The notes under the pieces are model-generated. The model saw nothing but the letters and a program-made list of their open reading frames with translations. It did not search any database and had not been told where the DNA came from. 64,000 nucleotides of DNA, taken from assembly GCF_010389155.1 (NCBI RefSeq), contig NC_057766.1, forward strand, positions 1,116,001 through 1,180,000, given 5' to 3'. The translations under genes and the position numbers were made by a program. This stretch comes from Erigeron canadensis. Its lineage: Eukaryota; Streptophyta; Magnoliopsida; Asterales; Asteraceae. Below are positions 1-12,090 of the stretch, piece by piece. Numbering within the stretch: the first letter of the stretch is position 1; the number at the start of each line of letters is the position of its first letter.

Positions 1-2060
1 ACTAATATATAAAAAGGGATAAAATTTTGTACTGTTTTTTTATTAAGAGATATAATGAATCTTGAATGGAGTTCACTTGATTTGAAAATGTAAAAAATGT
101 AAGTAAAAACAAATTTCAAAGGATTATACTTATAAAACATTGAACACATATATTGTATTTTATCTTTTGAAATAACTTTTGTAAACAATATTTCATATGT
201 TGGAATTTTTTTAATTGATTAAATGATTAAAATTTTCAAAAAAAACTTTGATGGCTAAAAATAAATATATATTAAATATTCAAGGTTAAAAAGTGTAAAT
301 CTTTTATGGAAAATAAAAAGGTATAAATTAATGAGACTTTTTCTATAAATATTAATATAAATACTAATATAATAATATATTTGGATAATGATTAAATTAA
401 ATGATGACATAAGCGAGAGTCAATTTGATAAAATTGAGCAATTTGATTAATTAATAAATCATTAGATCAACTGTCTTATAGTATATACTATATTTTAGAC
501 CCGTGTTCAACACTGGACACGGAGTTTATGATATTATCAATATTAGATGTACATACATTTAAGTCATAAAAGTTTATAATGTTGAAGAAATACGGTTCTA
601 AGTGTTATATTTTGCAAGTTATATTACAATAATTATATGTTTGTCACTGTCATTATCAGTCTCGACATATTGATGAAATTGTTTGCCGTAGTCATTCCAC
701 AAGCCACATGCTATATATAATAATTTCTCCATTATAGAATATTTTGAAACCAGTTGTACTCATAATGTGATATTATTATGAAAAATAATTAAAAATAAAA
801 GATATAAACATATTTGTGATCTTATGCTTGACATTCAAGTATATGTATTTAATCATGTTGCGCGTCCATAACACGCATAGGTTTATTTTCAATTACTTAT
901 TCTATGATAATATGATACCATTATGATTGTTTTTATATTATTTGATAACAATTAGGACTCTTGATTTGAGCGACAACTGTAACTTTAAATATTAATATGC
1001 AAAACTAATATATAGAAAATGAGAAAATTATGCACCTATTGAGTGATAGAATGAATCTTGAATTGAGTTTATATTAATTTGGATTTAGGATTTAAATAAC
1101 TCACTGTTATAAATCGTGTTTGGGATATGAATCTAGATGACACATTGTATTTATATCAAATATTAAACTAAATATTAATATTTATAATTATATAAATCTA
1201 ATTTAATATTTGTTAATAAGTCATTAGGTTTTGAAATAATTTTTTGTAGAAAATATTTCATATGTTGAAAGTTTTTTTATTTAATTAAATGATTGTAAAT
1301 TTTAAAAAATTCTTTCAAGTTGATGGCTAAAAATAAATATAAATTAAGTATTCAGGGCTAAAAATGTAAATTATTGATGGAAAACAAAAAAGTGTAAATT
1401 AATGAGACTTTTTCTACAAATCAATATAAATACTAATATAATAATATATTTGGATAATGATTATTAGGATTTTTTTATTTGTAGTTTATCTAAATGATGA
1501 CATCATCAAAAGTCAATTTGATGAAATCGAGCAATATGATTAGTTAATAAGTCATTAGTTCAACTATCTAATATATATTAAGATTAAGATTAAGATTAAA
1601 ATTAAGATTAGATTAAGATATCTATGTGGGTGGGTTTAAATCGTTTGGTTTTAGTTGTAAAGATATTATAGACTAGTAATTAAGGTTTGAATAAACTTGC
1701 ATGAATTTGAGTTTAATTAGGTTAGACTAATTATAATTAAGGTTATATTTAATAAAGATGAATTTGAGTCTAATACTCTAATTAGGCTTATGAGGACATA
1801 ATTACATGCTTAGCGCCCACTATAAGAGCGTTGGTTGTTTAAGACTAGTTTCTACGAGGATTCACCACAAAACAAAAAGATTAAACGGCGTTTTTAATCT
1901 ATCTATATGAACATTATGTTGGTGTTTATTCAGAGAAGAATAAAAACAAGAAAAGAAGGTATGAAATCACGTCACTATGCATTATTTATATGGAGTTATT
2001 ACAGTTTTAAACTAGCCCAAAACTAATTTTGGACTGTAAAACGTATTTTGGAAAACTCGA
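1..2060. repeat. AT-rich non-coding DNA with a ~1 kb-spaced direct repeat
   Basis: No gene is visible. The stretch from about 200-480 recurs in the same orientation at about 1240-1580, with long shared runs such as the part ending in TAATATATTTGGATAATGAT. The left edges of the two copies also resemble each other (about 1-80 and 1003-1080). It is probably a decayed transposon in two tandem copies; no target-site duplication could be assigned. A short (ATTAAG)n-like hexamer tract lies at about 1570-1620. Confidence 0.5.
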
Positions 2061-2064
2061 AAAC

Positions 2065-2300
2065 AAAGCATGGTTGGATCAGTAGTATACAACCTAACCT
2101 CTAGAGACAAAGGTCATGGGTTCGATCCTTATTTCATGCAAATGTTGGAAGACTTTTTCTCTACCATTTAGATCGAAAATGAAAGCAGAGCCTTCTATCT
2201 ACCATTTAGGTAGAAAATGGATACAGCCTCTGCCTACATCCCCATACATCATCGAAATGTTGTGGCTCAAAACCCACTAAAAACGATACTGGACAGTTTC
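2065..2300 (+). mobile_element. tRNA-derived SINE remnant
   Basis: A tRNA-like head with a near-perfect RNA polymerase III B box (GGTTCGATCC, about 2118-2127) is followed by a body containing CTACCATTTAGGTAGAAAATGG and then CTCTGCCTACATCC. This resembles the body of plant Au/TS-type SINEs. The 3' end and target duplications are not clear, so I treat it as a degraded copy. Confidence 0.5.
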
Positions 2301-2786
2301 TTTCTTTCAAAAACGAAAAACAAGTCTTGGTATAATATATAAACAAAGGTTCATAGAGCCAATTAGTCAGGATTATATATAACATTGTATGGTTTCTCTC
2401 CAAATAAGCTTTAAAATTACCATTTGAGTATTATCACCAACCAAGATCGACTTAGAAACTCATTTAGACTCTCATCTTCTTCCATTAATAAAGACCATAT
2501 CTAACAGATTGTGCATAAAAATTAAGCAAACCTAGCTAGCTAATTGAATGTTATACATGATTGATTGTGCTTTGTGCATAAAAACTAAAAGGTAAAAAGC
2601 TAGCTTAATTAATTGAATATTCTGAGACTTTGAAGCTCGTTGTCACATGTGGGAGTGGGGAAATCGGGGTGTAGCAAATGCTCCTTGTATTCAATATCAC
2701 ACTTCTTGAGAGTGTTTGTGAAGTACTCAAGAAAATTTTATTTTCAATATCCACTCTATCGGAACTTCCATCAAGGGAAACTCTTG

Positions 2787-3017
2787 TCAAACTCTTGATT
2801 CGATTTCACGTAAAACGTAACCCTGGCTACCTTTGTCACCATCGGAAACTGATACGCCGTGCTTTGTTATTGAATACTGAGGCTGTTCGCTTGAACTATT
2901 AATTTGTATGAATAACCACAAACCAAAGGCGACTACTACTAGTACAAATAACATCCCCAAAACCCAAAAATAACCACTCTTTTCATCATTACTACTCCAT
3001 CTTCTCGCCGCCGCCAT
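2787..3017 (-). CDS. Small single-pass membrane protein, hypothetical
   Basis: This is a 76-codon ORF starting with an ATG in a GCC-rich context. It has a basic, serine-containing N terminus, one strong hydrophobic segment at about residues 16-38 (WVLGMLFVLVVVAFGLWLF), then a polar tail. The predicted topology is a small membrane-anchored protein. I do not recognise a family. An overlapping ORF in another frame continues to 2605 and could mean a frameshift or a spliced 3' end. Codon use and the clean membrane segment favour a real but uncharacterised gene; transcript evidence is lacking. Confidence 0.4.
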   Translation of the reverse strand: MAAARRWSSNDEKSGYFWVLGMLFVLVVVAFGLWLFIQINSSSEQPQYSITKHGVSVSDGDKGSQGYVLREIESRV

Positions 3018-4200
3018 ATCTATATATATTTAATGACTCCACGCGGAACGACTGCTTACTCTTGTGTTCGATCTATCTATGAATGAGTATATGTTTGTGG
3101 GTTTAAATCGTTTGGTTGTAGATTTATATTGATAGACTCTACTCGTAATATTAGGTAAGGTTTGAATAAATAAGACGAATTTGAGTCTAATTAGGCTCTC
3201 ATAAAAACATAAAGTATACTAATTCTTTTCTGTACATCGCATGGAGTCCATTATTAATTGGTCTACCTATTTGAGATCAATTAGGACTCTTACCTATAGA
3301 AGCTTTTGCTTCGACATTATTTTTCTTGTTATTTTAATAAAACAAGTGATACCTTTATCATTTTCCTTAACTATAAAAGTTTTGCTTGGACATTCTTGTT
3401 ATCTAAATGTAAAGGGATTAACTGGAAAAAAAAAATAATAATAATAACCAGCTTTAGTCGGTGTCCTATAAACATTTTATGCTTTAACAACCAACTTGCA
3501 ATTATTGTCAAAACTCGAAAAAAAACACCTGAAAACAGATAACTACTGACATTTTTACAAATGGTCTTCAATACAAAAAAAATGGATTGACATAGATCAA
3601 TTGGTGGTTAGGGGTGAGCAAAAAGTACCAAATCCCAAAAAATGGTATCAAATCCCGATTGAGATCAAGACCGGTACTCATTTTTGATGGTTTTCGGGGT
3701 CAGTACTACTCGGTGTCAGGACCTGGAAAATCCCAAACGTACTAAGCTAGTCCTGAAGTCTCGTAAATGTTTTAATGTGGACCATCTAATGGGAGTCTGG
3801 AATCTGGAGAAGTATTTTAGTGAAAATATTTCGGAGTGACCTATGAGGTACGGAATTGAGGAAGAAAACCTTTTTCATATTTGGTTCACCTAGATGGAGG
3901 ATCAATTTTCCCAAAGAGGGTTGAAAACTTACAATAATCTTTTTCAAACATCATACAGAGTGGATATTTATCAGGTTAGATGATGATTATGATTATCTTA
4001 TCGAACTTTTGACATAATTATTACTATACTTCACAAATATAAAACAAGATGGCAAAGGAGTGTATCAACATATAAATAAAGAACCAACGTATGGGGTAAC
4101 TTACAGTAATTAGTCATCCAAAATGTACAATTACATTCCTACTTTTTGTCAAAAATGTTTACTATCTCAGCAAATCACTCATCGAAGCCAAGTGGCCATC
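3018..4200. mobile_element. Intergenic DNA with one end of a hAT-like element
   Basis: No gene is visible. At 3610-3720 the sequence begins TAGGGGTGAGCAAAAAGTACC and then repeats GGTA/TACC-rich words (ATGGTATCAAATCCC, GACCGGTACTC). This is the usual look of a plant hAT terminus with subterminal transposase-binding repeats. The opposite terminus and an 8-bp duplication were not found. Confidence 0.4.
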
Positions 4201-4202
4201 AC

Positions 4203-7200
4203 TCAACATAATGCCGAGTCAACTTCCATCTGTGAGCATGAATTTAACATTTCATCCATCCTACTAGAGCCATCATTTGGACTACTTTTTGCAAATTGTG
4301 CATTGAGTTGTTCATTAACCCAAAGAGCTAGAGAAACGGCATGGTCACGGATAAAAGAATTAGGAGGTGGGCATTTGAGCATATCGATCAAACCTTGATT
4401 ATACTGCAGTAGGCTGAGAGATGGCAAAACGGAACCTTTTTCGCGGCAATATTGAATAGCCTTGCAAACATGCTCACACAAATTACCCTTTTCTCCCCAA
4501 TCACAGCTGCATACTGCATACTCTGAGCCTGGGTTCCTTATAACATGAGCTATGTCTCGATCGTGTTGGTCAATAACTTTGACCCGTTCACCTTCTGTGA
4601 TAACATCAGTGTTCGGGATTGTTCTTGAATTTCCCCAAGCAGTTAAACCACTAGTCCATTCATCCTTCCAGTAGCGTGAAAAATCATCTTTACCCTCATA
4701 CCCGTCAAGCCAGAAGTAGGAATGTATTTTAGTAACCAGCTTATTGACTAGCCAATCAGCACGTTGATAGATACTTGAGTCAGTTTCATTGAGCAACCTC
4801 AGTTTTAATTGGTTGTGATAAAACTCAAGAGCTGCTGAACTCTCCTGGCTAGCAAGTGGTGCGGATTTCAATGCCGTGATCCAAGACCCTGTTGGAAAAG
4901 CAAACTATAAGTTTGAAAGAAGTTAACAATTAAAATAAAATGGTTAACTTTTACTAACCCATTCTAGGATACCAAACTGCCTTAAAGTAATCCATGAAAT
5001 CCCCACAATCTACAAATTCTTCCATGAATTTATCAAATGATTCAAGTGTTCCAGACCCTTTCGAAATGTCTTTGACTAATAGACCAAGCGTTTTTGATAA
5101 CTTTGCTCGTGTCTCTATACTTGAACATCTCTTCATTAGGTTTTTATGCCACGCATGACGAACCCGCCAAAAGCAGATCAACACGGAGCATTGAAACACT
5201 TCCCTGATAACACCCAAATGCAACATGTAAGTTAATGCAATCAATATACACCAACAAATAGTAAGGCAGAGCAGGCAACTAGCACCTGTTTACACATCAA
5301 TTGGTTAATCCGGGTTATGTTCAACCTCAAATGGCTCAAATGGGTAAGTTACAAAAACTAGCAAAACATAAAAAGAAACGGTGCCACACTGGTCGAAAAT
5401 CTTTCGAGTTCACTTTCAGCATATAAACCCCCTATATAATTTTACTTGAAAAGTTGGACCATCACTGAAAGAATATAACTTTCTAATCCAACTTGACACA
5501 TTGACGATTTCTAGATAAGTCATTGGACGATAAACTGCTGCGCGTCAAGTGACACCTTATACCATAACAAAAATGCCACTATTGACCAGTTAACAAACTG
5601 CCCAGTGCGTACATTTTAGCACCAATTACTGTCAACAAATTTGGCATGTACAAAACTGACACTAGAGTTGTTAAAGTATTGAGCAAACCTGATAGTGACA
5701 CGGTCCAATAAAGGATCATCGACAATAAACCCGCCCAATTTCCAAGTAGGATCTTTAATGCGAACTCTATTATAGAGAGCCCTCATCCATTCATGAGTTT
5801 GTGCAGATCTAGAAAAACTTGGTGCTATTATCCATGCTACTGGTATAGCTTTGTTGTCTGAGTTGAAAACAACAAGACTTTGGATTGGGCACTGCATAAA
5901 GTTTGTAGCCGTAAAATAAACAACTTTATCTAAATGACAAACACCATAAGGAAAAATACACACATAAAGAGAAACTTTGGAATCTAAGACAAAGGAACTC
6001 AAAGAGAAACTTTAGATTCTAAGGCAAAGGAACTCCTAATACATTTCAAACGTGACAAGTATGAACAGCTTAGTAGCTTACATAGCCATTCTCAACATAT
6101 ATGTCTATATAGTATCTAGCAAACGTAAATCCATTATCATTTTTTACAACTAAAAAAATACTTTTGTCCGCTTGCAAAACTGGAACCAACTAACAAGTCC
6201 ACAACTCCATATGAGCAGTAATTTAGAGGTCCGGGGTTGGGTAAGAGTCAAACAGGTTATATGGTTTATATGGGTCAGAACGAGCCAGGTTAGCCCACAA
6301 ACACTTTTTTGTCATGTTTAAAATTTAAATAGATAAGCAATTAATGATGATAAAAAAACAACACAATAGTGATTTAAATCTTTTAGTAAAAAACTCTAGA
6401 GCATTAAAAACAGAGTATACATGACTTTTCTTACAGCCCATTTGTAAGTAAACGGTTGAAACTGCTGCATATACCATAAATCAAAATGTCTATGAGAAGG
6501 AGTATCAAGAAAACAGTGAAACACACCTTCAGTTTATTTGTGCCAAACGTTGAATCCAAAGCAAGGAGGCGTCCATTGCCAAAACGAATCATTTGCTGCA
6601 ACTGCCATTCCGTTTGAATACCCAACAAAAATGGACCGTTATCAGAGAAATCTTCATAAAAGAATACATGACTCTGATGGCTTTCAACCCACAATCTGAT
6701 GCTTACATCATCATCTTCATCAAGTTCATAACTAGAACGTCGAATAATTCTTTCTTGTTTCCTCACATACCTATGAGTTAAAAGGTCATCTATATTGCAT
6801 GGGCCTCCTTGCTTCTCTACGAATTCATTATGTCTTTGCATAATTGTTTCAACTGGAATTCCAACATGTAATAAAGACAAGACACGTAGATGTAGATCCT
6901 CTGACATAAACGGTGCAAACATGGCACGTGTTCCTACAGACTTCTTGTCTTGTGGTCCATGACATGGCAATCCCTTTCTATCAACATGTTTATCTTGGTT
7001 GTATATGACAAGTGCCACAGATGGTTCGGCCATCAAGCGTTTAACTATGAAGTGGCAGGTACACCCTCTTTTTGTATTAGGCCTACCAGCAGATTTCTTC
7101 TTTGGAGCATAGCTAGTCCTACTAGGTCTAACCACACCTCCTTTTCTATGGTCATCTGGTCCAAATGAACACCAATACCTAGAAAACCGATAACTAAAAA

Positions 7201-7773
7201 TATCAGGGGAATTGGGAATACACTTCTCGTCATGAGTGAGACCATCAAAATTAGGAGGACACTTGATAGTACTAAAAAAATGATATATTTCTACCGCTTG
7301 ACAAAGTGGTTACTCAGATATCTAGTTGCATTAATAGATAAAATGATGAAAAAGAACCTTATTGTTTATCAAATACTCAGCAGTAATATGGCTATATCCA
7401 AACAGTCGAAACTGATATATATATGAGGTCAAGTACAATTAGAAAAAAATAACTACTTCTAAATACGAAACGAAAATCTAGGAAAGATGAGAAGAGCTTA
7501 CAAAATATATTCAAGGGTACCATCAACTTTAGGCTTGCAGGACATCTTGGGAGGGCGACGTCTCCTAGCTTCGACATGAAACCTTGAGGGACAATCTTTG
7601 TTGTTAGATTCACCGCGAACAAAGTCATCAACTCTAGCAAAAGGAACCAAAGCAAGTCTATCCATATTGTCACGATAACCTACTACTTTGGACCACACAA
7701 GATCATTTGCCGAGAACTCCAAAGTTGGTGGATTTTGTACTGGGAGGGACAGTATTTCATCCCATCTAGCCAT
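4203..7773 (-). CDS. SWIM zinc-finger protein derived from a MULE-type transposase, intact copy A
   Basis: Five exons (7773-7502, 7178-6527, 5891-5689, 5203-4959, 4888-4203) join with GT-AG borders and compatible phases to 2058 nt, giving 685 residues. The N-terminal half contains the line ending in AGRPNTKRGCTCHFIVKRL, typical of FAR1/MULE-like DNA-binding proteins. The middle (about residues 280-480) is a MULE-transposase-like core (DSTFGTNKLK, VVFNSDNKAIPVAWI, GFIVDDP). The C-terminal SWIM finger CxCx(8)CxH lies at about residues 584-597 (C584, C586, C595, H597). Arabidopsis has a similar gene (At1g60560, from memory). The family is thought to be a domesticated transposase that binds DNA or zinc in the nucleus; the precise role is unknown. 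A damaged second copy lies at 29990-34875. Confidence 0.88.
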
Positions 7774-9015
7774 CTACTTCTGATTTGAAAAATACCAGTC
7801 ATATGTGAATCAAAGATTCTACTCCGATTATCAGTTTACATTGCAAATAGTCATATGTGAATAAAAAATTCTCCGGATAATTACTCTACCCATAAAATCA
7901 GTTCAGATAAAACAACCCTTAACGTATAACAAAACGAAAAGAATAAGAGAGCCACAATCTCATTCTCATTCTTACTTAATTGTTTTAAGATAATGTTATC
8001 AAGCAAACATTTTTAATATAATATATATATATATATATATGTGGGAAAAGTGAAGGTACAAGTTATTTTAGGACCACTTATTTTAGGACCAATTTTAGGA
8101 CATTTGTTTTTTTTTACCTACACACCACCATGATCATCATGATTTTCCGGCCACCGCATGTGTAAGTTAACTTACACATGTGTAACTTGACCTCAGACAA
8201 CAAAGTTACACATGTGTAGTTAACTAACGCATGATTTTCCGGTGGGCCGGTCCCCGGAAAGTCTTAGTGTTTTTACAAAAAAGTCAAGTATATCGTAGTA
8301 GATGATCATGGTAGTGTGTAAGTTACAAAAAGCACATGTCCTAATTTGTCATAAAATAACCCACCCCAAAGCGAATATTATATCTAGGTTTAACACAATC
8401 CCATCAAGGCAGCAGACATCATACAAGATTTTAACATGACTTTTTTATGGGTGACAGAAAAAAAAAACAAATTTTATAGATTTTTTCATTTCATTTATCT
8501 TAATTATTTATAAAAAAAAAAACAAAGACTCAGATAGAATACCTGACTGTCTCTCAACTGAAGTAAACTGTATAAAACAAGCTCTGTTTTTTTTAACCAA
8601 TTTGACCCAAGTTTTGAACTGTCTTTCAATTCAATCACTAATCGAAATGACCCATGAAAATTATGCTCCAATTGCGCACATAAAGGTAGGATTTGATGAT
8701 AATTCTGAGACTGATTACGTCATCATTACGTCAACTGATGGAAATGACGGTAGCAGTGGTTTGATTCTGGTGGATGGTTCTTCTGCTGCCGGTGAAATTG
8801 TCTTCTTGGATATGTTTTTGGGTTTTTTATTTTTAGGGTTTTGTTTCTTTGTTTTGTTTTGATTTTTAGACCACTGAGAGTGATCAGAACCACAATGGGT
8901 CGGGTGGATAGTAAGAAACCGGAACCCAAACCCGATTTAAAAACAACTATTGCCTAAACCCGACGGATCCCATTTAAACCTCAAACTCGATCCGATATAA
9001 GGTAATTTTCTTGAC
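7774..9015 (-). promoter_or_regulatory. Probable promoter and 5' leader of SWIM gene copy A
   Basis: This stretch upstream of the SWIM start is duplicated, with its gene, at 34876-35700. On the minus strand it holds AAAACCCTAAAAA (about 8833-8845), a telo-box as found in leaders of plant housekeeping genes. Plus-strand ORFs at 8602-8862 (here) and 35326-35583 (second copy) stay open in both copies (core MTHEN..PIAHIKVGF). Their early codons differ mostly by amino-acid-changing substitutions, so I treat them as chance ORFs, not certain genes. Confidence 0.4.
8042..8375. mobile_element. Palindrome-rich MITE-like insertion upstream of SWIM gene A
   Basis: About 330 bp are present here and missing at the matching place of the second copy (about 35125), where only the flanking (AT)n tract and the following GGTTTAACACAATCCCATC remain. 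It contains a 24-bp perfect palindrome at 8157-8180 (core GTGTAAGTTAACTTACAC), and the words ACCATGATCATC and TTTTCCGG recur in inverted orientation. The ends resemble each other only weakly (TTATTTTAGGAC against GTCATAAAATAA). Confidence 0.6.
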
Positions 9016-10438
9016 ACTGTATCAGAAAATTATTGCCTTCAAATGTAATTTAATTTATAGGAAAATGATCCTAGGACTTTGCCTATCTTATGTTCTATAT
9101 ATTAAAAAAAAATTATAAATTAAACTTTTACATTTTACATAATTTTGTCCTAAAATATACATGTTTTATTCAAGATAAATACTGAATAATCACAACAAGT
9201 AATAGTTCATAATTTTTTTTATTAATTTATTACATTTAGAGTACTTCTAAATTCTAATTGTCACATAATCATTATTACATCATCTTTCTATATCAACACT
9301 ATATATGAAAAATTCTTACTTATCAGTTATCACTAGTTTACCAGTAATACTTTCGACGAATTTTTAAATTAGAGATGTCATTCGATATACTTTCGACGAA
9401 TTTTTAAATCCGAGGGCAGAGTCTGTACGGCTAAGGCATTTTGCTATAATACTCTATGTCACCTCCACCATCTCACCACCGCAAAGCGCGGGCACTGTCT
9501 CTCGTTTATTTAATTTCACACTTTTAAAATGATAAAATTATATAAAACTTTTTACCTAAAAACTATATATAACTTAACTATACAAAATTATAGGCATTCA
9601 ATCAACATGTTTTCTACACTAATTTATGAAAACTAAACAAACTTAATTACTAGAGTTAATTACAAAAAAATTGTCTATATTGTGGTGTTCAGCTTGCAGC
9701 TTTCATCCCTAACATTTAAAAATTACAGCTTTAATCCAAAAAACTTTGTTCTGTCAACTGTTTTAGTCCTGGTCATAAACGTCCGTTTAAAACCAGGTCA
9801 CGTGATTTGAACGTGATGGGTAATCTCGTAAATTGGCTCAATAATACCCAAATTTAATTACAGAAATAGTCCCTGTTGTGGATCGTTACTTGGAGATTTC
9901 GTCCCTTAACTTCTAAAATGAAAAAACAATAACCCTAAGACGAAACAAATATTTTATTTTATAATTATATCACATTAAATTTTATTTATTACTTATAATT
10001 TGTAAATATGTTAAGATATTTAAACTTTTTGTCTTTTAATATACAAATCTATATAAATAGTACATATCTTTTAGATGAAACGTACAATAATATTAATTCT
10101 TTTTATAAAAATTATACCAATTTTAACACCTAAAAATAATGACTAGTTAATAAAAAGCATCTCTATATTTTACTTTCTATATCATATATTTTTTGTTAAC
10201 AATTGAAAGTTAAATTTATAACATGATAAACAAAAAACGCAAAAAAAAAAAAAAATTATAAAAAAAACGAAAACCAAAACCAAAACCGATCTAAACCGGA
10301 CCAGAAAATCGACAAACCAAACCGAACAAAAACTGGATCCAATGGTTTTGATTTTTTAAAAACCGAATGGATCGGTTCGAGTTTTGGTTTTAGGCAAAAA
10401 AACGACCCATACTCACCCATAATTACAACTTAATAAAC
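9016..10438. mobile_element. Transposon-derived intergenic DNA
   Basis: No gene is visible. About 9670-9950 carries motifs of the common plant repeat with GTCCCTGTTGTGG-like and TTTAGTCC-like words and a CACGTGA core, similar in style to the element at 54028-55047. About 10240-10425 is the end of a hAT-like element: repeated AACCAAAACC/AACCGA words, closing with GACCCATACTCACCC. No matching opposite end was identified. Confidence 0.45.
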
Positions 10439-10701
10439 AGAGGAAATGTATCACTGAAGATGGAAGCTAATACCTTGTTTAAAATGAAATGTATGCGATG
10501 ATAATACTATACGATAAGTCATTGTTATGCTTTACTCATTTAGCAAGTTAGCATTTAAGAAAACTAATAGATTAATCTTCTATATATCTAAACTAATACT
10601 AATACATATAATGCATGTATATCATTTTCCAACATTTGATAAACTTTGTCACTATCATATATCCCAATAAAAATTTATATTATAATAATACCAATAACAA
10701 G

Positions 10702-10977
10702 ATGAAGAGCTTAATGGATGATCAAGTGGATCATTTTGTCCATATCCATCCATTGAAGTTGATTAAAATTCGAGAAGGCGGGTTAATTGATGGGCGATTT
10801 TTGATCAAAAAATTCGTAAATTGTAAGTTGTGTAGACAACGCATACAATTGTCGAGCGGGTCATCTGTGTATGCTTGCACTAATTTCGCACGTATTCAAA
10901 AATTCAGAAACAGCAATAAACCGCAAGATCTGAAACCCAAAACGGTAATCGCGGAATCCAGCGTTCAGTCGTTGTAA
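10702..10977 (+). pseudogene. Truncated DC1-domain gene, copy A
   Basis: The start and the following codons (to about 10887) match the intact DC1 gene at 45013: LMD.QVDHFVHIHPLKLIKIR, FVNCKLCRQ, VYACTNF. About 260 bp of promoter (10439-10701) also matches 44755-45012. After the codons for YACTNF the match stops abruptly and unrelated sequence gives about 30 foreign residues before a stop. Nearly all Cys/His repeats of the family are lost, so it cannot form a normal DC1 protein. Confidence 0.8.
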
Positions 10978-12090
10978 TGTTAATCAAATTCCAATTCAAT
11001 CAAACTCTAATTCCATTGGCAGATTCCAATTCCTTCGAAAATATTCTGTGAATCAAACATCCCCTATGTGTATTTGATGTAGTGTCTTCATGCAAGTGTG
11101 TTGCATATGGATAGACGAAAGAGGTTTTATCATATTGTTATACACTTCTATCTATTTTCTATTATTTGAAGATCATGTTGGTTTTATTTTTAACTTTCAA
11201 GTACTACATCGACGACATGTAAAGTGTAATACAAACTGAGGGTAAAACTGTAATTTCATATTCAAAATTTATGTGTGGATCAAAAAGATCCGGGTAAAAA
11301 TCACCTCCCAATTAAATTAGGCCAAACAATTCTCCGAAAACAACATTCAATTTGCATGTGATGTTTATGTTGGCTACCCAAATTTCAAGTATGGTCAGAG
11401 AAGGTAAGGTTTGAAAAAGACAAAATTACAACTTCTTTACTTTTTTTAAAGTTATCCCGTTTCCAAGCTCTTCAAATGATTTGAATGACCTTTAAATACG
11501 TAATCTGTGTTAGGCACCAATTAAATCGAGTCGAAAAACTTTTATGGAGTCTTAAATGGAACCAATTCTTAGTAATTGGTCAAAATTGTCCGGTCATCTA
11601 ACACATTTTAAATAATCAAAAATGATAGAAAGTGATTTTGTATAAAAATACGGCTGTAACTATTATTGGCTGGGATATGTGTGAGTTTTATCTCTAGCCT
11701 AAGGTGAAGTTGTAGCAAGGTTGTTTTCAAAAAAGACGTTGAGCCAAAGTGAAAGCGAGATAATGAACGTTGTGTGGCATGTGTCTGTGCACCTTAGAAG
11801 TGTAAATCAAAAAATGAAAAATTAAACTAAAAGACATATAGATAATATAGTAGGCTTATAACAAACCGATAGATATGAAGTATGTGAAACGTTTATACTA
11901 AAATGCATCAAAACAAGTAAAATAAAAATAAAAATAGAAGTTGTACATATAGTTTAAGAAATTATAAAAACTAACCAAGTAGCTAATATTTCCCCTATGT
12001 CTATACCCAAAGAGAAAAAGCATTACAAAAGTATTTTTAATTAATTTCAAGCTAAGATAATTTATTTGATAACCGTATGATATAAACAAA
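10978..12090. other. Intergenic DNA shared with the NLR pseudogene 3' flank
   Basis: No gene is visible. From about 11320 to 11770 the sequence is recognisably the same as 25205-25720 (for example TTTGCATGTGATGTTTATG, then the ACCAATTAAATC and GTCGAAAAAC words). This shows that the duplicated NLR block includes its 3' flank. Confidence 0.6.

Noticed and set aside
1570..1620. Internal telomere-like array
   Set aside because: The hexamer is ATTAAG/AAGATT, not the plant telomere TTTAGGG; a simple repeat only.
2100..2135. A functional tRNA gene
   Set aside because: The B box GGTTCGATCC is good, but no cloverleaf can be drawn and the body matches a SINE.
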